This document shows, piece by piece, positions 1 to 8,734 of a stretch of 64,000 nt of DNA (positions within the stretch are counted from its first letter, which is position 1; every line of letters begins with the position of its first letter). Both the position numbers and the translations under genes were made by a program. The stretch is from assembly GCA_016841525.1 (NCBI GenBank), contig JAENYZ010000004.1, positions 124,001 through 188,000 of the forward strand, in the 5' to 3' direction. A model generated the notes under the pieces. The model did no database searches, was not told the origin of the DNA, and saw nothing but the letters and a program-made list of their open reading frames with translations. Origin of the DNA: Anaerolineaceae bacterium. GTDB lineage: Bacteria > Chloroflexota > Anaerolineae > Anaerolineales > Anaerolineaceae.

Positions 1-2
1 CA

Positions 3-560
3 GGCGAAGAATGGGAGCCTGAACAGCTCATTAAGGAAGAACACACCCAGAAAGTGAATTATGCCGGACTTGCTTTCGAAATCACATTAACCCTGGTGTT
101 CATCGCTGTGTTAAATTTTTTCCTTGATCGAATCGGGATTTATTACTTTGATGAGTCAGGATGGGTTTCAACCCCAATTCTAAACCAGAATTTTAACAGA
201 TATGTCCCCTGGATCACAGCCTATGCCCTTCTCGATATAGGATTAAACTTTTATCTCCTTCGGACAGGTGTTTGGGATAAATTTGCAATTATTGGCAGGC
301 TTCTGATCAATGTCATCAAAATGGCCGTAAACATCGCCATCATCGTTGGTCCTGCCATTATCACTGTCAGCGAGAGCGCCTGGCGCAATCTGAACTTTGA
401 CATTGATATCAAAGCGCAGCAATTAACCCAGGGTTTGAACATTGGCATAGATATCGTACTTGGGTTGGCAATTTTCGGACTGGTTGTTGAATCCATCAAA
501 CTCCTTTACACAAATTTCATCAAAGGTAAACATGCTTATATAGAAATCTCAAACAAATAA
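3..560 (+). CDS. Multi-pass membrane protein, 5' end outside the window
   Basis: The reading frame is open to the left edge of the window, so the gene is truncated and its start is not visible. A GTG at 54 is available but the acidic in-frame sequence before it (EEWEPEQLIKEEH) looks coding. Four hydrophobic segments follow, at roughly residues 22-45, 55-77, 95-118 and 145-168 of the visible part, ending in a short basic tail. I do not recognise a family. A perfect hairpin with a T-rich tail follows 20 bases after the stop, so the transcript probably ends here. The role is unknown; it is an integral membrane protein. Confidence 0.6.
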   Translation, partial: GEEWEPEQLIKEEHTQKVNYAGLAFEITLTLVFIAVLNFFLDRIGIYYFDESGWVSTPILNQNFNRYVPWITAYALLDIGLNFYLLRTGVWDKFAIIGRLLINVIKMAVNIAIIVGPAIITVSESAWRNLNFDIDIKAQQLTQGLNIGIDIVLGLAIFGLVVESIKLLYTNFIKGKHAYIEISNK

Positions 561-579
561 TTCTTGCCAGAGAATACCT

Positions 580-613
580 AATAATCCCGAAGACATCTTC
601 GGGATTATTTTAT
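580..613 (+). terminator. Rho-independent terminator
   Basis: A perfect 14-bp stem (580-593 with 596-609) with a two-base loop is followed by TTATTTTATAT. It lies directly downstream of the membrane protein gene. Confidence 0.8.
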
Positions 614-835
614 ATAAAGACTTTTAATTGCAATTCCCCAAGTTGCTATTTGTGGTGTAAGCCTGGAAACACAACCCAAAAAACACCCAAAAATGATTTA
701 TCTCCTGCTTTAGATTTTTTATGATTTGCTGCATTAACGAATCGAAATTATGTGCACTTTTGGAAATTTTTTGTAACCCTATAGTATAATTAGACAATAT
801 AGATAATATTTATATTAATATAAGGAATCGTACAA

Positions 836-1732
836 ATAAAAAACTAAATCTTTCTACTGCTAATAATAACCGGCTCTTTGCTGCTATATTCTTGCGGAAC
901 AAAAAATCTATCAGAGCAGGACAATAATCCACCAGCCGCCCTACTCGAAGAAGAGAACATCGAGATTGCAATTGAAACGACATCAGTACCTCAAGAAGCA
1001 ATCACCAAAGAAGCAACCCCATCAGCATCACCAACAAACATGCCTGACACATCTCAAATCAACCCCCCATTAGATTCCAAAAGTCTGTGCTACCATCCTT
1101 ATTTTCCAATTATCGATGGAGCTTCATGGACCTTTAATGCCATGGATGATGAAGATTACACATTGAGAATTGAAGAGACTGGTGAAAATTCTTTTACGAT
1201 GATCCAGGAAATGACTCAGAGCGATGCCATATATTCGGCAGAATGGTATTGCTCAGAAGAGGGAATCTTGAGAGGAACATTTGGACAATTAGATCTCCTG
1301 AACCAGGCTGCGGGTGGGGAAGAAACACCTGAATTTGAGTTCGAAGCCATTGAATGGGAAGGAGAAACCTTACCATCACCTGAATTATTCGAGCTGAGTT
1401 ACGCTTGGACGTCGAACTACTAACTCTCTGCCAATCTCGAGATTGAAGGGATTTCACAAACCTAAGAGGTCAGGGTAAGTATAAACCATAAAATTAGTGC
1501 CATTGAATCAGTGACCGTCCCTGCTGGCACCTTTCCTGAAGCAGTGCGTGTTGATAGTCATGGTGAAATTGAAATGATCCTGGTTATAGGTGAGAGCACC
1601 ATACCATTCAGCGGCTTAGATTTTGATTACAGCACCTGGTACGTGGAGGGTTTGGGCATGGTCAAAAGCAGTAACATTTTTTCTGGTTACGCAAATGATG
1701 TTGTCCTGACCGAATCCTCTTTGATCGATTGA
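836..1732 (+). pseudogene. Decayed lipoprotein gene
   Basis: A single frame reads through as a plausible lipoprotein: a hydrophobic signal segment (FLLLIITGSLLLYSC, with the lipobox cysteine), a Ser/Thr/Pro-rich linker, then a globular part starting near CYHPYFPIIDGASWTF and ending in NDVVLTESSLID at 1732. The expected start, 10 bases after an AAGGA site at 822-826, is ATA at 836 rather than ATG. In-frame TAA codons occur at 845-847, 1421-1423 and 1463-1465. Sequence on both sides of each stop stays in frame and protein-like, so these are nonsense changes and not gene boundaries. The GASWTF-type start of the globular region resembles secreted lipoproteins I associate with Anaerolineae, but I cannot name a function. 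Confidence 0.7.
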
Positions 1733-1841
1733 CAAGGAAATCAAACAAAAAAAGTCAATTTCCTTTATAATAGAATTCTCAAAGAAATTAAAATCGTTTT
1801 TATCTTGAAATTAAAGATATACAAGAACAATGGAGAACACT

Positions 1842-2195
1842 ATGGGACATATCCCTGAAGACGAGAATTTTGAAGAATTTATGGATGCCTCAGCTGAGGA
1901 ATGGAGCGAACCCGAGGAAACTGCGCCTGTACCAGAAAGCGAACCAGAACCAAGTAATCGATGGGGTTCACCGATCCCTGATCCTGGTGAAGCAGTGGAA
2001 GAAAAACGCTGGGGTTCAGAGCCAGCAGAACCGGAGATTTCAACGCCATTGACACCAGCCAAGAAAAACGGTTCAAAATGGTGGATTATCGCCATTATTG
2101 CAGTTGTTGTGCTGTGCTTATGCCTCTGTCTTGTCCTGGTTGGCTTGCCCCTACTTGGGATCAGTATCTTTGAGAGCAATCTCATTACATATTAG
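1842..2195 (+). CDS. Small acidic protein with C-terminal membrane anchor
   Basis: The product is about 117 residues. The first ~75 are strongly acidic and Pro/Glu-rich, with two short related units (NRWGSP and KRWGSE) that look like a degenerate repeat. A basic stretch (KKNGSK) then precedes one long hydrophobic helix with several cysteines (ALCLCLCLVL-like) and a short tail. This suggests a tail-anchored membrane protein with a cytoplasmic acidic domain. ATG 1842 is preferred over ATG 1830 because GGAG at 1832-1835 is well spaced for it. A strong terminator follows. No family is recognised and no function is proposed. Confidence 0.6.
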   Translation: MGHIPEDENFEEFMDASAEEWSEPEETAPVPESEPEPSNRWGSPIPDPGEAVEEKRWGSEPAEPEISTPLTPAKKNGSKWWIIAIIAVVVLCLCLCLVLVGLPLLGISIFESNLITY

Positions 2196-2211
2196 TTTTC
2201 ATGCATAATAC

Positions 2212-2242
2212 AAAACCGCACCTGGGTCCAGGTGCGGTTTTT
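2212..2242 (+). terminator. Rho-independent terminator
   Basis: A 12-bp perfect GC-rich stem (2214-2225 with 2228-2239) is flanked by AAAA on the left and TTTTT on the right. It follows the acidic membrane protein and could act in both directions. Confidence 0.85.
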
Positions 2243-2356
2243 GCGCGTACAATTTTAGAATCACCTATCGGCATTCAAATTGAGATTTATCGTGCTTACG
2301 TTCCATCCATATTATAGTTTCTTACGAGTAAATTCACCAATTATAAATAATCTCCT

Positions 2357-2488
2357 TTAAACTTTCCTGCCAAAAATTCTCAAAAGATCATCTTCATATT
2401 TTTGAATTTTTCTCTGTTTTGCTGCATCAATTTTCGATGCCAATAATTTCCAATAAAGCAGCATAAAAGAAATAACGTAGCCAAACAT
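2357..2488 (-). CDS. Possible small single-pass membrane protein (43 aa)
   Basis: On the minus strand an ATG at 2488 opens a 43-codon frame: a hydrophobic N-terminal helix (MFGYVISFMLLYWKLL) followed by a long charged, helix-prone tail rich in Lys, Gln, Glu and Asp. The topology resembles small CcmD-like proteins, but no cytochrome maturation genes are nearby, so I make no functional call. A weak GAGAGG lies about 13 bases upstream. It occupies the otherwise empty 386-bp gap before the surface-modification cluster. It could be a chance frame. Confidence 0.35.
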   Translation of the reverse strand: MFGYVISFMLLYWKLLASKIDAAKQRKIQKYEDDLLRIFGRKV

Positions 2489-2581
2489 AATAAACCGGAA
2501 GACCTCTCATGGTAGTATTATTAATGAAGCCAGTAAAAAAGTTTTAACATAAGCATTGTTTACCAATTACACATTTGATAA

Positions 2582-3160
2582 ATGATAAAAATACTAAAAC
2601 CTCACAAAACTTATTTAGCACCAATTATCGCTTGGATACTACTGATAATCTATTTATTTGCGCCAAGAATACATGCCTATAATATTGAGAAGGAAGGTAG
2701 ACCGCTTTCAAAAAATATTGATATCTCAGAAACCATGGAGAAAAATCATTGGTTTTTTATTGATGATTTTTCAAACATCGATAAAAAAAATAATTTGTAC
2801 CGTTTGTCTGGATGGGCATTTTCAACAGCAACCCCTGATGAGCCAACCAACGAATACAAAACCGAGATTGTCCTTTTTTCCAAGACCAAAAATTATGTTT
2901 TCGAATCACAACCGCACAAAAGAAATGATGTTGTTGACACTTTCAGCTATCTTGAGATTGAGATCATAAAACCCGGATTCTCCGGCGTGATAAACAAGTT
3001 TGCTATCAATTACGGTAATTTCTGTGTAGGATTACAGTTAACACACACAGAAAAAAACATCCGACAATTTTTTGTTACAAATAAAGTCCTTACCTATACA
3101 CCCTTCACCTTCGAATTGTCTGATGACACAAATTCATTATGTGAGGTTTATTTAAATTAA
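2582..3160 (+). CDS. Membrane-anchored protein of the surface-modification cluster
   Basis: The product is 192 residues with one N-terminal transmembrane helix (about 10-28) and an extracytoplasmic domain of about 160 residues. That domain contains the phrase YRLSGWAFS, which I associate with accessory domains of cell-surface glycan proteins, and two cysteines near the C-terminus. There is no clear ribosome site before ATG 2582. It lies about 170 bases upstream of the adenylation gene, in the same orientation and with the same AT-rich composition, so it probably belongs to the same surface pathway, perhaps as an assembly or substrate-presenting subunit. This role is inferred from context only. 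Confidence 0.5.
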   Translation: MIKILKPHKTYLAPIIAWILLIIYLFAPRIHAYNIEKEGRPLSKNIDISETMEKNHWFFIDDFSNIDKKNNLYRLSGWAFSTATPDEPTNEYKTEIVLFSKTKNYVFESQPHKRNDVVDTFSYLEIEIIKPGFSGVINKFAINYGNFCVGLQLTHTEKNIRQFFVTNKVLTYTPFTFELSDDTNSLCEVYLN

Positions 3161-3331
3161 AGGCCCATCATGCATAAAATAAGTTGTTTCGTATTTTCAC
3201 TCAAGGAATGAGACACTAAATCTTCTAATGATATATTTATAAAATCAACTTATTCATCAAAAACACTTCTCTTAATAATTTGTTCGATCCGAAAACTAAT
3301 AAATTAATTGATCAAAAACTCAGGTGAATCC

Positions 3332-4858
3332 ATGATTACAAATGTAGTAGACTTCTTAGAAAAATCTGCAGATAAATTTCCAGACAAAATTGCATTCACA
3401 GACAAAGACTCCCAAATTAGTTTTGGGGAATTAAGAGAACGAGCAAAAGCAATAGGGACTTGCCTATCAGAAACAATCAATCAACAAATAAGGCAACCCG
3501 TGGTGGTCGTTGCACAACGGAAAATATCCACAATAATCTCTTTCATGAGCATCCTCTATTCTGGGAATTTTTATGTGCCTGTCGACCCGAAAATGCCTTC
3601 AGAAAGAAAAAACTTAATAATTAAATCAGTAAACCCAGCCGCTATTATCACCACCGATCCTGGCGAGGAATTTTTAGTTGATGCCAATTTTTCTATCCCC
3701 ACCATATTATTAGAAGATTGCCTGGCACACCCTATTGCGGAAACCTTATTAGCATCAATTAAGGAGAAAATCTTAAGCCAGGACCCTCTATTTGCAATTT
3801 TCACCTCTGGCTCTACAGGGATCCCGAAATGTGTAGTTATTAAACACCAATCTGTGATAACTTTCGTAGAAAACTTTACACAGCTTTTCAACCTATCGGA
3901 TAATGTCACCTTGGGAAACCAGGCACCATTGGACTACGATGGATCTGTTAAAGAAGTATGCCTGACATTAAAGAATGCTTCTACAATGCATATTATTCCC
4001 AAGATGTTGTTTGGCTTTCCCATAAGACTCTTTGAATACCTGGATTTAAAGCATGTAAATACCATTAATTGGGCAACATCGGCTTTACGAATAATCGCTT
4101 CACATAAAGCCCTGGATTCTGCGAAACCATCCTACATCAATAAAGTTTTCTTCTCAGGTGAAGTAATGCCGGTAAAAGTTCTCAATTATTTTCTTAAACA
4201 TCTTCCCGAAACTTTATTTGTAAATCTTTATGGCCCAACTGAAACCACATTTAACTGCTCATATCATGTTGTTAATCAGGCTTACAATGAAGATGAGGTC
4301 TTGCCCATTGGCAGGAGTTTTCCAAACACTGAGATCATCATCCTTGATCAAGAAAACCTCCCTGTAAAATATGGGGAAAAGGGCGAAATTTGTGTAAGAG
4401 GAACATCGCTTGCGTTGGGATATTACAATAATCCGGATGCAACAAAAAAAGCCTTTGTTCAAAATCCTTTGCATAATAATTTTCCGGACCTTATTTACCG
4501 CACCGGAGATTTAGGAAAATATAACGATTTAGGAGAGCTGATTTTTATTTCCCGTATGGACCACCAGATCAAACACATGGGATACCGGATTGAACTTGGC
4601 GAGATTGAAACTGCCGTCAACGCACTACCTTTTGTTGACATTGGGGTCTGCATTTATGATGACATAAACGAAAAAATCGTATTATTTTATCAAGCCAATG
4701 AAACAAATGACAGAAGAATCATAACTCATCTAAAAGACAGGCTGCCAAAACATATGATCCCCAATTATCTTATTCATTTTGACAAATTGCCCTTAAAGTC
4801 AAACCTGAAGATTGATCGCGTAAAATTGAGGGAGAAATATTTCAATGAGATTGGTTAA
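3332..4858 (+). CDS. Amino-acid adenylation enzyme, DltA-like
   Basis: This is a stand-alone ANL-superfamily adenylation enzyme (508 residues, the size of DltA) that would activate an amino acid with ATP and load it on the carrier protein encoded at 5711. Core motifs are present: the phosphate loop TSGSTGIPK at 158-166, NLYGPTETTF from 298, YRTGDLG and the hinge region GYRIELGEIE near the C-terminal subdomain, and the catalytic lysine K493 in NLKID. Asp203 in LDYDGSV sits where amino-acid-activating domains place the residue that binds the substrate amine, so an amino acid rather than a fatty acid is likely. ATG 3332, with AGGTG just upstream, is preferred to TTG 3308. The substrate (D-Ala or another amino acid) cannot be read with confidence. 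Confidence 0.8.
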   Translation: MITNVVDFLEKSADKFPDKIAFTDKDSQISFGELRERAKAIGTCLSETINQQIRQPVVVVAQRKISTIISFMSILYSGNFYVPVDPKMPSERKNLIIKSVNPAAIITTDPGEEFLVDANFSIPTILLEDCLAHPIAETLLASIKEKILSQDPLFAIFTSGSTGIPKCVVIKHQSVITFVENFTQLFNLSDNVTLGNQAPLDYDGSVKEVCLTLKNASTMHIIPKMLFGFPIRLFEYLDLKHVNTINWATSALRIIASHKALDSAKPSYINKVFFSGEVMPVKVLNYFLKHLPETLFVNLYGPTETTFNCSYHVVNQAYNEDEVLPIGRSFPNTEIIILDQENLPVKYGEKGEICVRGTSLALGYYNNPDATKKAFVQNPLHNNFPDLIYRTGDLGKYNDLGELIFISRMDHQIKHMGYRIELGEIETAVNALPFVDIGVCIYDDINEKIVLFYQANETNDRRIITHLKDRLPKHMIPNYLIHFDKLPLKSNLKIDRVKLREKYFNEIG

Positions 4859-5684
4859 GGATATTCATCATTTAAACAAATTAATTAATGAGGTAAAAGA
4901 AAAATCACAAATCGTAACAACAAATTTCTTCCTTTTACCTAATAGGATCAATGATTATATTTATGAAAGGCGATTGTATTTCAATGACGATCCCAATAGC
5001 TTGATATTCTTCTGCGAAGAAGCTGATTTTTTTTATTTGTATTTCTTTTTAGTTGACTCTGAAAATCAAGAGAATTTTTCATGGCTTAATCATTTACAAA
5101 AACCAGTAATAATCGATTTGATTTCTAATGAAAAATCAAAGTCCCCAATTTTAGATTCTGTCGAGAATTATTGGATCTCAAATGGATTTAAACATTTCCG
5201 ATTAAACCGCCGCATGGCAGCTGATAGAACCTCAATAAAAACCGATGCCAACAGAGATAATAAACACAGTGGTGATCCTTATCATGTCCATTACGCAAAA
5301 AAAATTGACGCCCCTGAAGTACTGAAACTTTGGTGTAATAATTTAGATAGATACACAGCCCCCTTTCCGAACCTTGATGATCTTGCCATTCTAATTCAGA
5401 ATTCTCAAGTAATTGGTGGATATAACATGGACAATCAATTAGCAGCTGCACTTCAATTCAGTCAAATTCATCATTTATCCACCATTGAATATTTGGCAGT
5501 GAATCCTGATTATAGAAGAAAAGGATTTGCTCAGTTGTTATTGAATTTTTATTTTTCAAAATCAGACAACATAAAAAAATTTTACTTGTGGGTGAATGAA
5601 ATCAATGTGCCAGCGATAAGATTGTACAAAAGCAATGGCTATTATTTTGATGGTAAAATAAACCGCCAATTGAGATACCCTTAG
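4845..5684 (+). CDS. GNAT-family N-acetyltransferase inside the Dlt-like operon
   Basis: The product has 279 residues. The C-terminal ~100 form a GNAT fold: acetyl-CoA-binding motif A reads EYLAVNPDYRRKGFAQLLL, followed by the NVPAIRLYKSNGY element typical of motif B. The N-terminal ~150 residues are unassigned and may be a degenerate second GNAT half. The start overlaps the end of the adenylation gene by 14 bases and has a GAGGGAG site inside that gene, so the two are translationally coupled. A GNAT is not part of the canonical dlt operon. It may acylate the carrier-bound amino acid or an amino sugar of the acceptor; that role is inference. Confidence 0.7.
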   Translation: MRLVKDIHHLNKLINEVKEKSQIVTTNFFLLPNRINDYIYERRLYFNDDPNSLIFFCEEADFFYLYFFLVDSENQENFSWLNHLQKPVIIDLISNEKSKSPILDSVENYWISNGFKHFRLNRRMAADRTSIKTDANRDNKHSGDPYHVHYAKKIDAPEVLKLWCNNLDRYTAPFPNLDDLAILIQNSQVIGGYNMDNQLAAALQFSQIHHLSTIEYLAVNPDYRRKGFAQLLLNFYFSKSDNIKKFYLWVNEINVPAIRLYKSNGYYFDGKINRQLRYP

Positions 5685-5710
5685 TTATTTTCATAGATTG
5701 GAGAATTTAT

Positions 5711-5938
5711 ATGAATAAATTGCTTGAAATTTTATCTGATGTACGCCCTGATATAGATTTTTCACAAACTAACCTTCTCGTTGAAGACGGAATTCTTGAT
5801 TCGTTTGACATTGTCATGTTGGTTGGCGAGTTAAACGAGGCATATGAAATAAAAATTGGCGTTGAAGATTTAGTGCCAGAAAACTTTAATTCTGTTGATT
5901 CAATTATGAACTTGATTAATCGATTAAAAGACGAGTAA
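5711..5938 (+). CDS. Acyl/aminoacyl carrier protein, DltC-like
   Basis: This 75-residue carrier protein has the phosphopantetheine attachment site GILDSFD with Ser31 as the modified residue, in the LDSF/LDSM context seen in DltC rather than the DSL of fatty acid ACP. GGAG precedes ATG 5711. It lies between the acetyltransferase and MBOAT genes, so it should receive the aminoacyl group from the upstream adenylation enzyme as a thioester and present it to the membrane transfer step. Confidence 0.8.
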   Translation: MNKLLEILSDVRPDIDFSQTNLLVEDGILDSFDIVMLVGELNEAYEIKIGVEDLVPENFNSVDSIMNLINRLKDE

Positions 5939-5971
5939 TCGCTTGTACGATATTCAGAAACTTTAACGAGT

Positions 5972-7567
5972 ATGATCTTTACTTCCTCAATTTTTTGGAT
6001 TTTCTTATTTATTGTCTTACTTTTGTATTTTTTAATTCCGAAAAATAGCCAATGGATTGTGCTGCTAATTGCCAGTTATGTTTTCTATTTGTTTTCAGGC
6101 TATGGAATGGTTACATTTCTTCTGTTTACCACGACCATTAGTTTTTTTGCTGGCATTTTATTAGAAAAAATAAATAACAATTCAAAAGATTATCTAAACA
6201 ACAATAAATCTCTGACCAGAGAACAACGAAAAGAATTTAAACGCATTATTGAAAGAAAAAAGAGGATTATTATTTTTATCTCAATAATGCTAATTTTTAG
6301 CATCCTTGGCTTTTTGAAATACTACAATTTTTTCTCGCTGAACCTCACCACACTGTCAAACAAACTATCTGTCAATTTGGATTTACCAAGTCTCCAAATC
6401 CTGTTACCTTTGGGGATTTCATTCTATACATTTCAATCCGTGGGCTATATTATTGATATCAATCGAGGAAAAATCAAAGCCGACAAGAATTTTCCGAAAT
6501 TTGCCCTCTTTTTGTCTTATTTCCCACAAATTGTTCAAGGTCCGATTAGTCGCTATGACCAGCTGGCAAAACAACTCTACGAATCACATCCATTCAATTA
6601 CGATCGTGTAAAATTTGGCTTCCAGCTCGTATTGTGGGGTTTATTTAAGAAAATGGTCATCGCGGACAGATTAGCAATACCTGTAAATAATATTTTCAAC
6701 AATTATTTAGAATATGAAGGATTTAGTATATTTGTTGGAGTTTTATTTTTCTCCTTTCAAATGTATTGCGATTTTTCTGGAGGAATTGACATTGCAAGGG
6801 GTATCTCAGAGGTAATGGGAATAAATTTAGTTGAGAACTTTCAACGCCCTTTTTTTTCATCCTCAATTGATGAATATTGGCGACGTTGGCATATCACGCT
6901 TGGTTCCTGGATGAGAGAATATGTATTTTATCCACTCAGTTTATCAAAAGCTTTTACTAAATTAGGGAGATCTCTAAGAAAGACATTTGGAAATTATTTG
7001 GGTAAGATATTACCAACATTAATCGCGACAATCATTACGTTTCTAGCTGTTGGCATTTGGCATGGACCAAATTGGAAATATGTTGCATTTGGACTTTATT
7101 ATGGAATCCTAATTTCAGCTGGCATCTTTCTGGCACCAGTAAGAAAATCTACATTAAATAAACTAAAGATAAAAACCGATGGTTTCAGTTGGCGCCTATT
7201 AAATATACTCTTTGTCTTTTTTGCCACAACTATTGGCCGTTACTTTGCCCGTGCAGATGGCATAATGCAAGCAGGCAGCATGTTAAAACGAACCTTTTCT
7301 GTCTATAATCCCTGGGTATTTTTCGATGGCTCACTTTTAAAACTAGGATTAAGTCGACATGAGTATTCCATCGTTTTCATTTCAATCCTTGTTTTATTAC
7401 TTATTGAAATATTTCAAGAAAATGGCGTCCACATCCGAACAACCATTGCAAAGCAAAATTTGCTCTTTCGATGGTCACTATATCTTGCAGCAATTTTCAC
7501 GGTATTAATTTTTGGCATTTACGGCCCTGAATACGTTGCGACTGATTTTATTTATCAAGGCTTTTAA
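5972..7567 (+). CDS. MBOAT-family membrane O-acyltransferase, DltB/AlgI-like
   Basis: The product has 531 residues with about ten hydrophobic segments. Family hallmarks include FPQIVQGPISRY, the YWRRWHITLGSWMREYVFYPL region and the catalytic histidine H364 in VGIWHGPNW. MBOAT proteins of this class move an acyl group from a carrier or coenzyme A across the membrane to a surface polymer. Here the carrier gene ends 34 bases upstream and the SGNH-like partner starts 4 bases downstream, which is the dltB-C-D type of arrangement. It is longer than DltB (~400 residues) and nearer AlgI-type enzymes in size. Confidence 0.85.
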   Translation: MIFTSSIFWIFLFIVLLLYFLIPKNSQWIVLLIASYVFYLFSGYGMVTFLLFTTTISFFAGILLEKINNNSKDYLNNNKSLTREQRKEFKRIIERKKRIIIFISIMLIFSILGFLKYYNFFSLNLTTLSNKLSVNLDLPSLQILLPLGISFYTFQSVGYIIDINRGKIKADKNFPKFALFLSYFPQIVQGPISRYDQLAKQLYESHPFNYDRVKFGFQLVLWGLFKKMVIADRLAIPVNNIFNNYLEYEGFSIFVGVLFFSFQMYCDFSGGIDIARGISEVMGINLVENFQRPFFSSSIDEYWRRWHITLGSWMREYVFYPLSLSKAFTKLGRSLRKTFGNYLGKILPTLIATIITFLAVGIWHGPNWKYVAFGLYYGILISAGIFLAPVRKSTLNKLKIKTDGFSWRLLNILFVFFATTIGRYFARADGIMQAGSMLKRTFSVYNPWVFFDGSLLKLGLSRHEYSIVFISILVLLLIEIFQENGVHIRTTIAKQNLLFRWSLYLAAIFTVLIFGIYGPEYVATDFIYQGF

Positions 7568-7570
7568 GAC

Positions 7571-8602
7571 ATGAAGTTCAACCGCCCCCTTTTTAGAATT
7601 ATCGGATTCTTTATTATTTTCAGCATTTTCTTCGCCTATACAACACAGGTATTTACAAGGAAATGGGGCTACCAAGCCCAAACAACGATATTCTATCAAC
7701 AGCCTGAAGATTCTATCGATGTCTTGTTTTTAGGAGCAAGTGGTTTTGATTGGGGGGTTTCCCCACTGATATTATGGGAAGAAACTGGTGTAACCAGCTA
7801 TGTTCGTGCAATCGGGGCGACCACCTCAAGTATGATCTATTATTACTTTCTCGAATCTTTGAAATACCAGAACCCTGACATTGTTGTTCTTGATGCTTAT
7901 CATCTTGTTCGCTATTGGAATATTGATGATAATGAGCCTTCATACAGGCGTTCTTTTGAACCCTTAGATTTTTCGTTAATAAAACTCAAAGCTTTATTCG
8001 ATATCTCTAAAAATAGTGATTTTGACACGTTTATCAGTCTGCTATTCCCATTTTTTCGTTATCACAGCCGCTGGTCCGAATTGAGTAAAAATGATTTTGT
8101 GAAAACTGACAATCCAGAAGATTTAATTTTTAAGGGACAATTTATCGGTTTTGAAAAGTATGAAATTGATTATTCGGATGAATTTATGGCAGAAACTAAC
8201 GAGGCGAAAGGGATTAGTGAAGAATCACGTGATTATTATGAGAAAATAATTGAGATATGTAACGAAAAAGGGATCCATGTTGTTCTTATGTCAATGCCGA
8301 GGTTAGCAACAGCTGACTATGCGGAATACAATGCTGTTAAAACATACGCGGAAGAAAACAAAATAATTTTTGTTGATTATAATCTGCCAGAATTAATGAA
8401 TACTGTTGGTTTCGAGCCGGAAAAAGATATGATAGATAGTGGGCACATCAACACGTGCGGTGCTCAAAAGTTTTCATCCCATTTTGCACAAATCTTAGCT
8501 GAGAATTATTCTCTCGATGACAAAAGAAATGATCCAAAATTTGAAATTTGGGATCGCGATGCAGCACACCTCAGAGCTCTTTTAGACGAAAACTGTAATT
8601 GA
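7571..8602 (+). CDS. DltD/AlgX-like SGNH-fold surface acyl-transfer protein
   Basis: The product has 343 residues with an N-terminal signal anchor (about 7-24) and an extracytoplasmic SGNH-like domain. The nucleophile motif reads FLGASGFDWG, with Ser57 as the candidate nucleophile. Asp289 and His292 in DSGHINTCGAQKF match the C-terminal D..H block of DltD and AlgX-type proteins. It begins 4 bases after the MBOAT stop, so it is the last gene of the operon. By analogy with DltD it would transfer or proofread the aminoacyl group on the outer face of the membrane. Confidence 0.75.
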   Translation: MKFNRPLFRIIGFFIIFSIFFAYTTQVFTRKWGYQAQTTIFYQQPEDSIDVLFLGASGFDWGVSPLILWEETGVTSYVRAIGATTSSMIYYYFLESLKYQNPDIVVLDAYHLVRYWNIDDNEPSYRRSFEPLDFSLIKLKALFDISKNSDFDTFISLLFPFFRYHSRWSELSKNDFVKTDNPEDLIFKGQFIGFEKYEIDYSDEFMAETNEAKGISEESRDYYEKIIEICNEKGIHVVLMSMPRLATADYAEYNAVKTYAEENKIIFVDYNLPELMNTVGFEPEKDMIDSGHINTCGAQKFSSHFAQILAENYSLDDKRNDPKFEIWDRDAAHLRALLDENCN

Positions 8603-8734
8603 TTACAGGTCATTCAAAAGAGTGAATAATTATCAAAATTCAAAAATCTTTTAGAAATTATATGCAGCAAATAAGAATTATTTATTTGTCCCCATGTAAA
8701 TTTTCGTAACACAGCAGAAAATAAATATCTTCGC

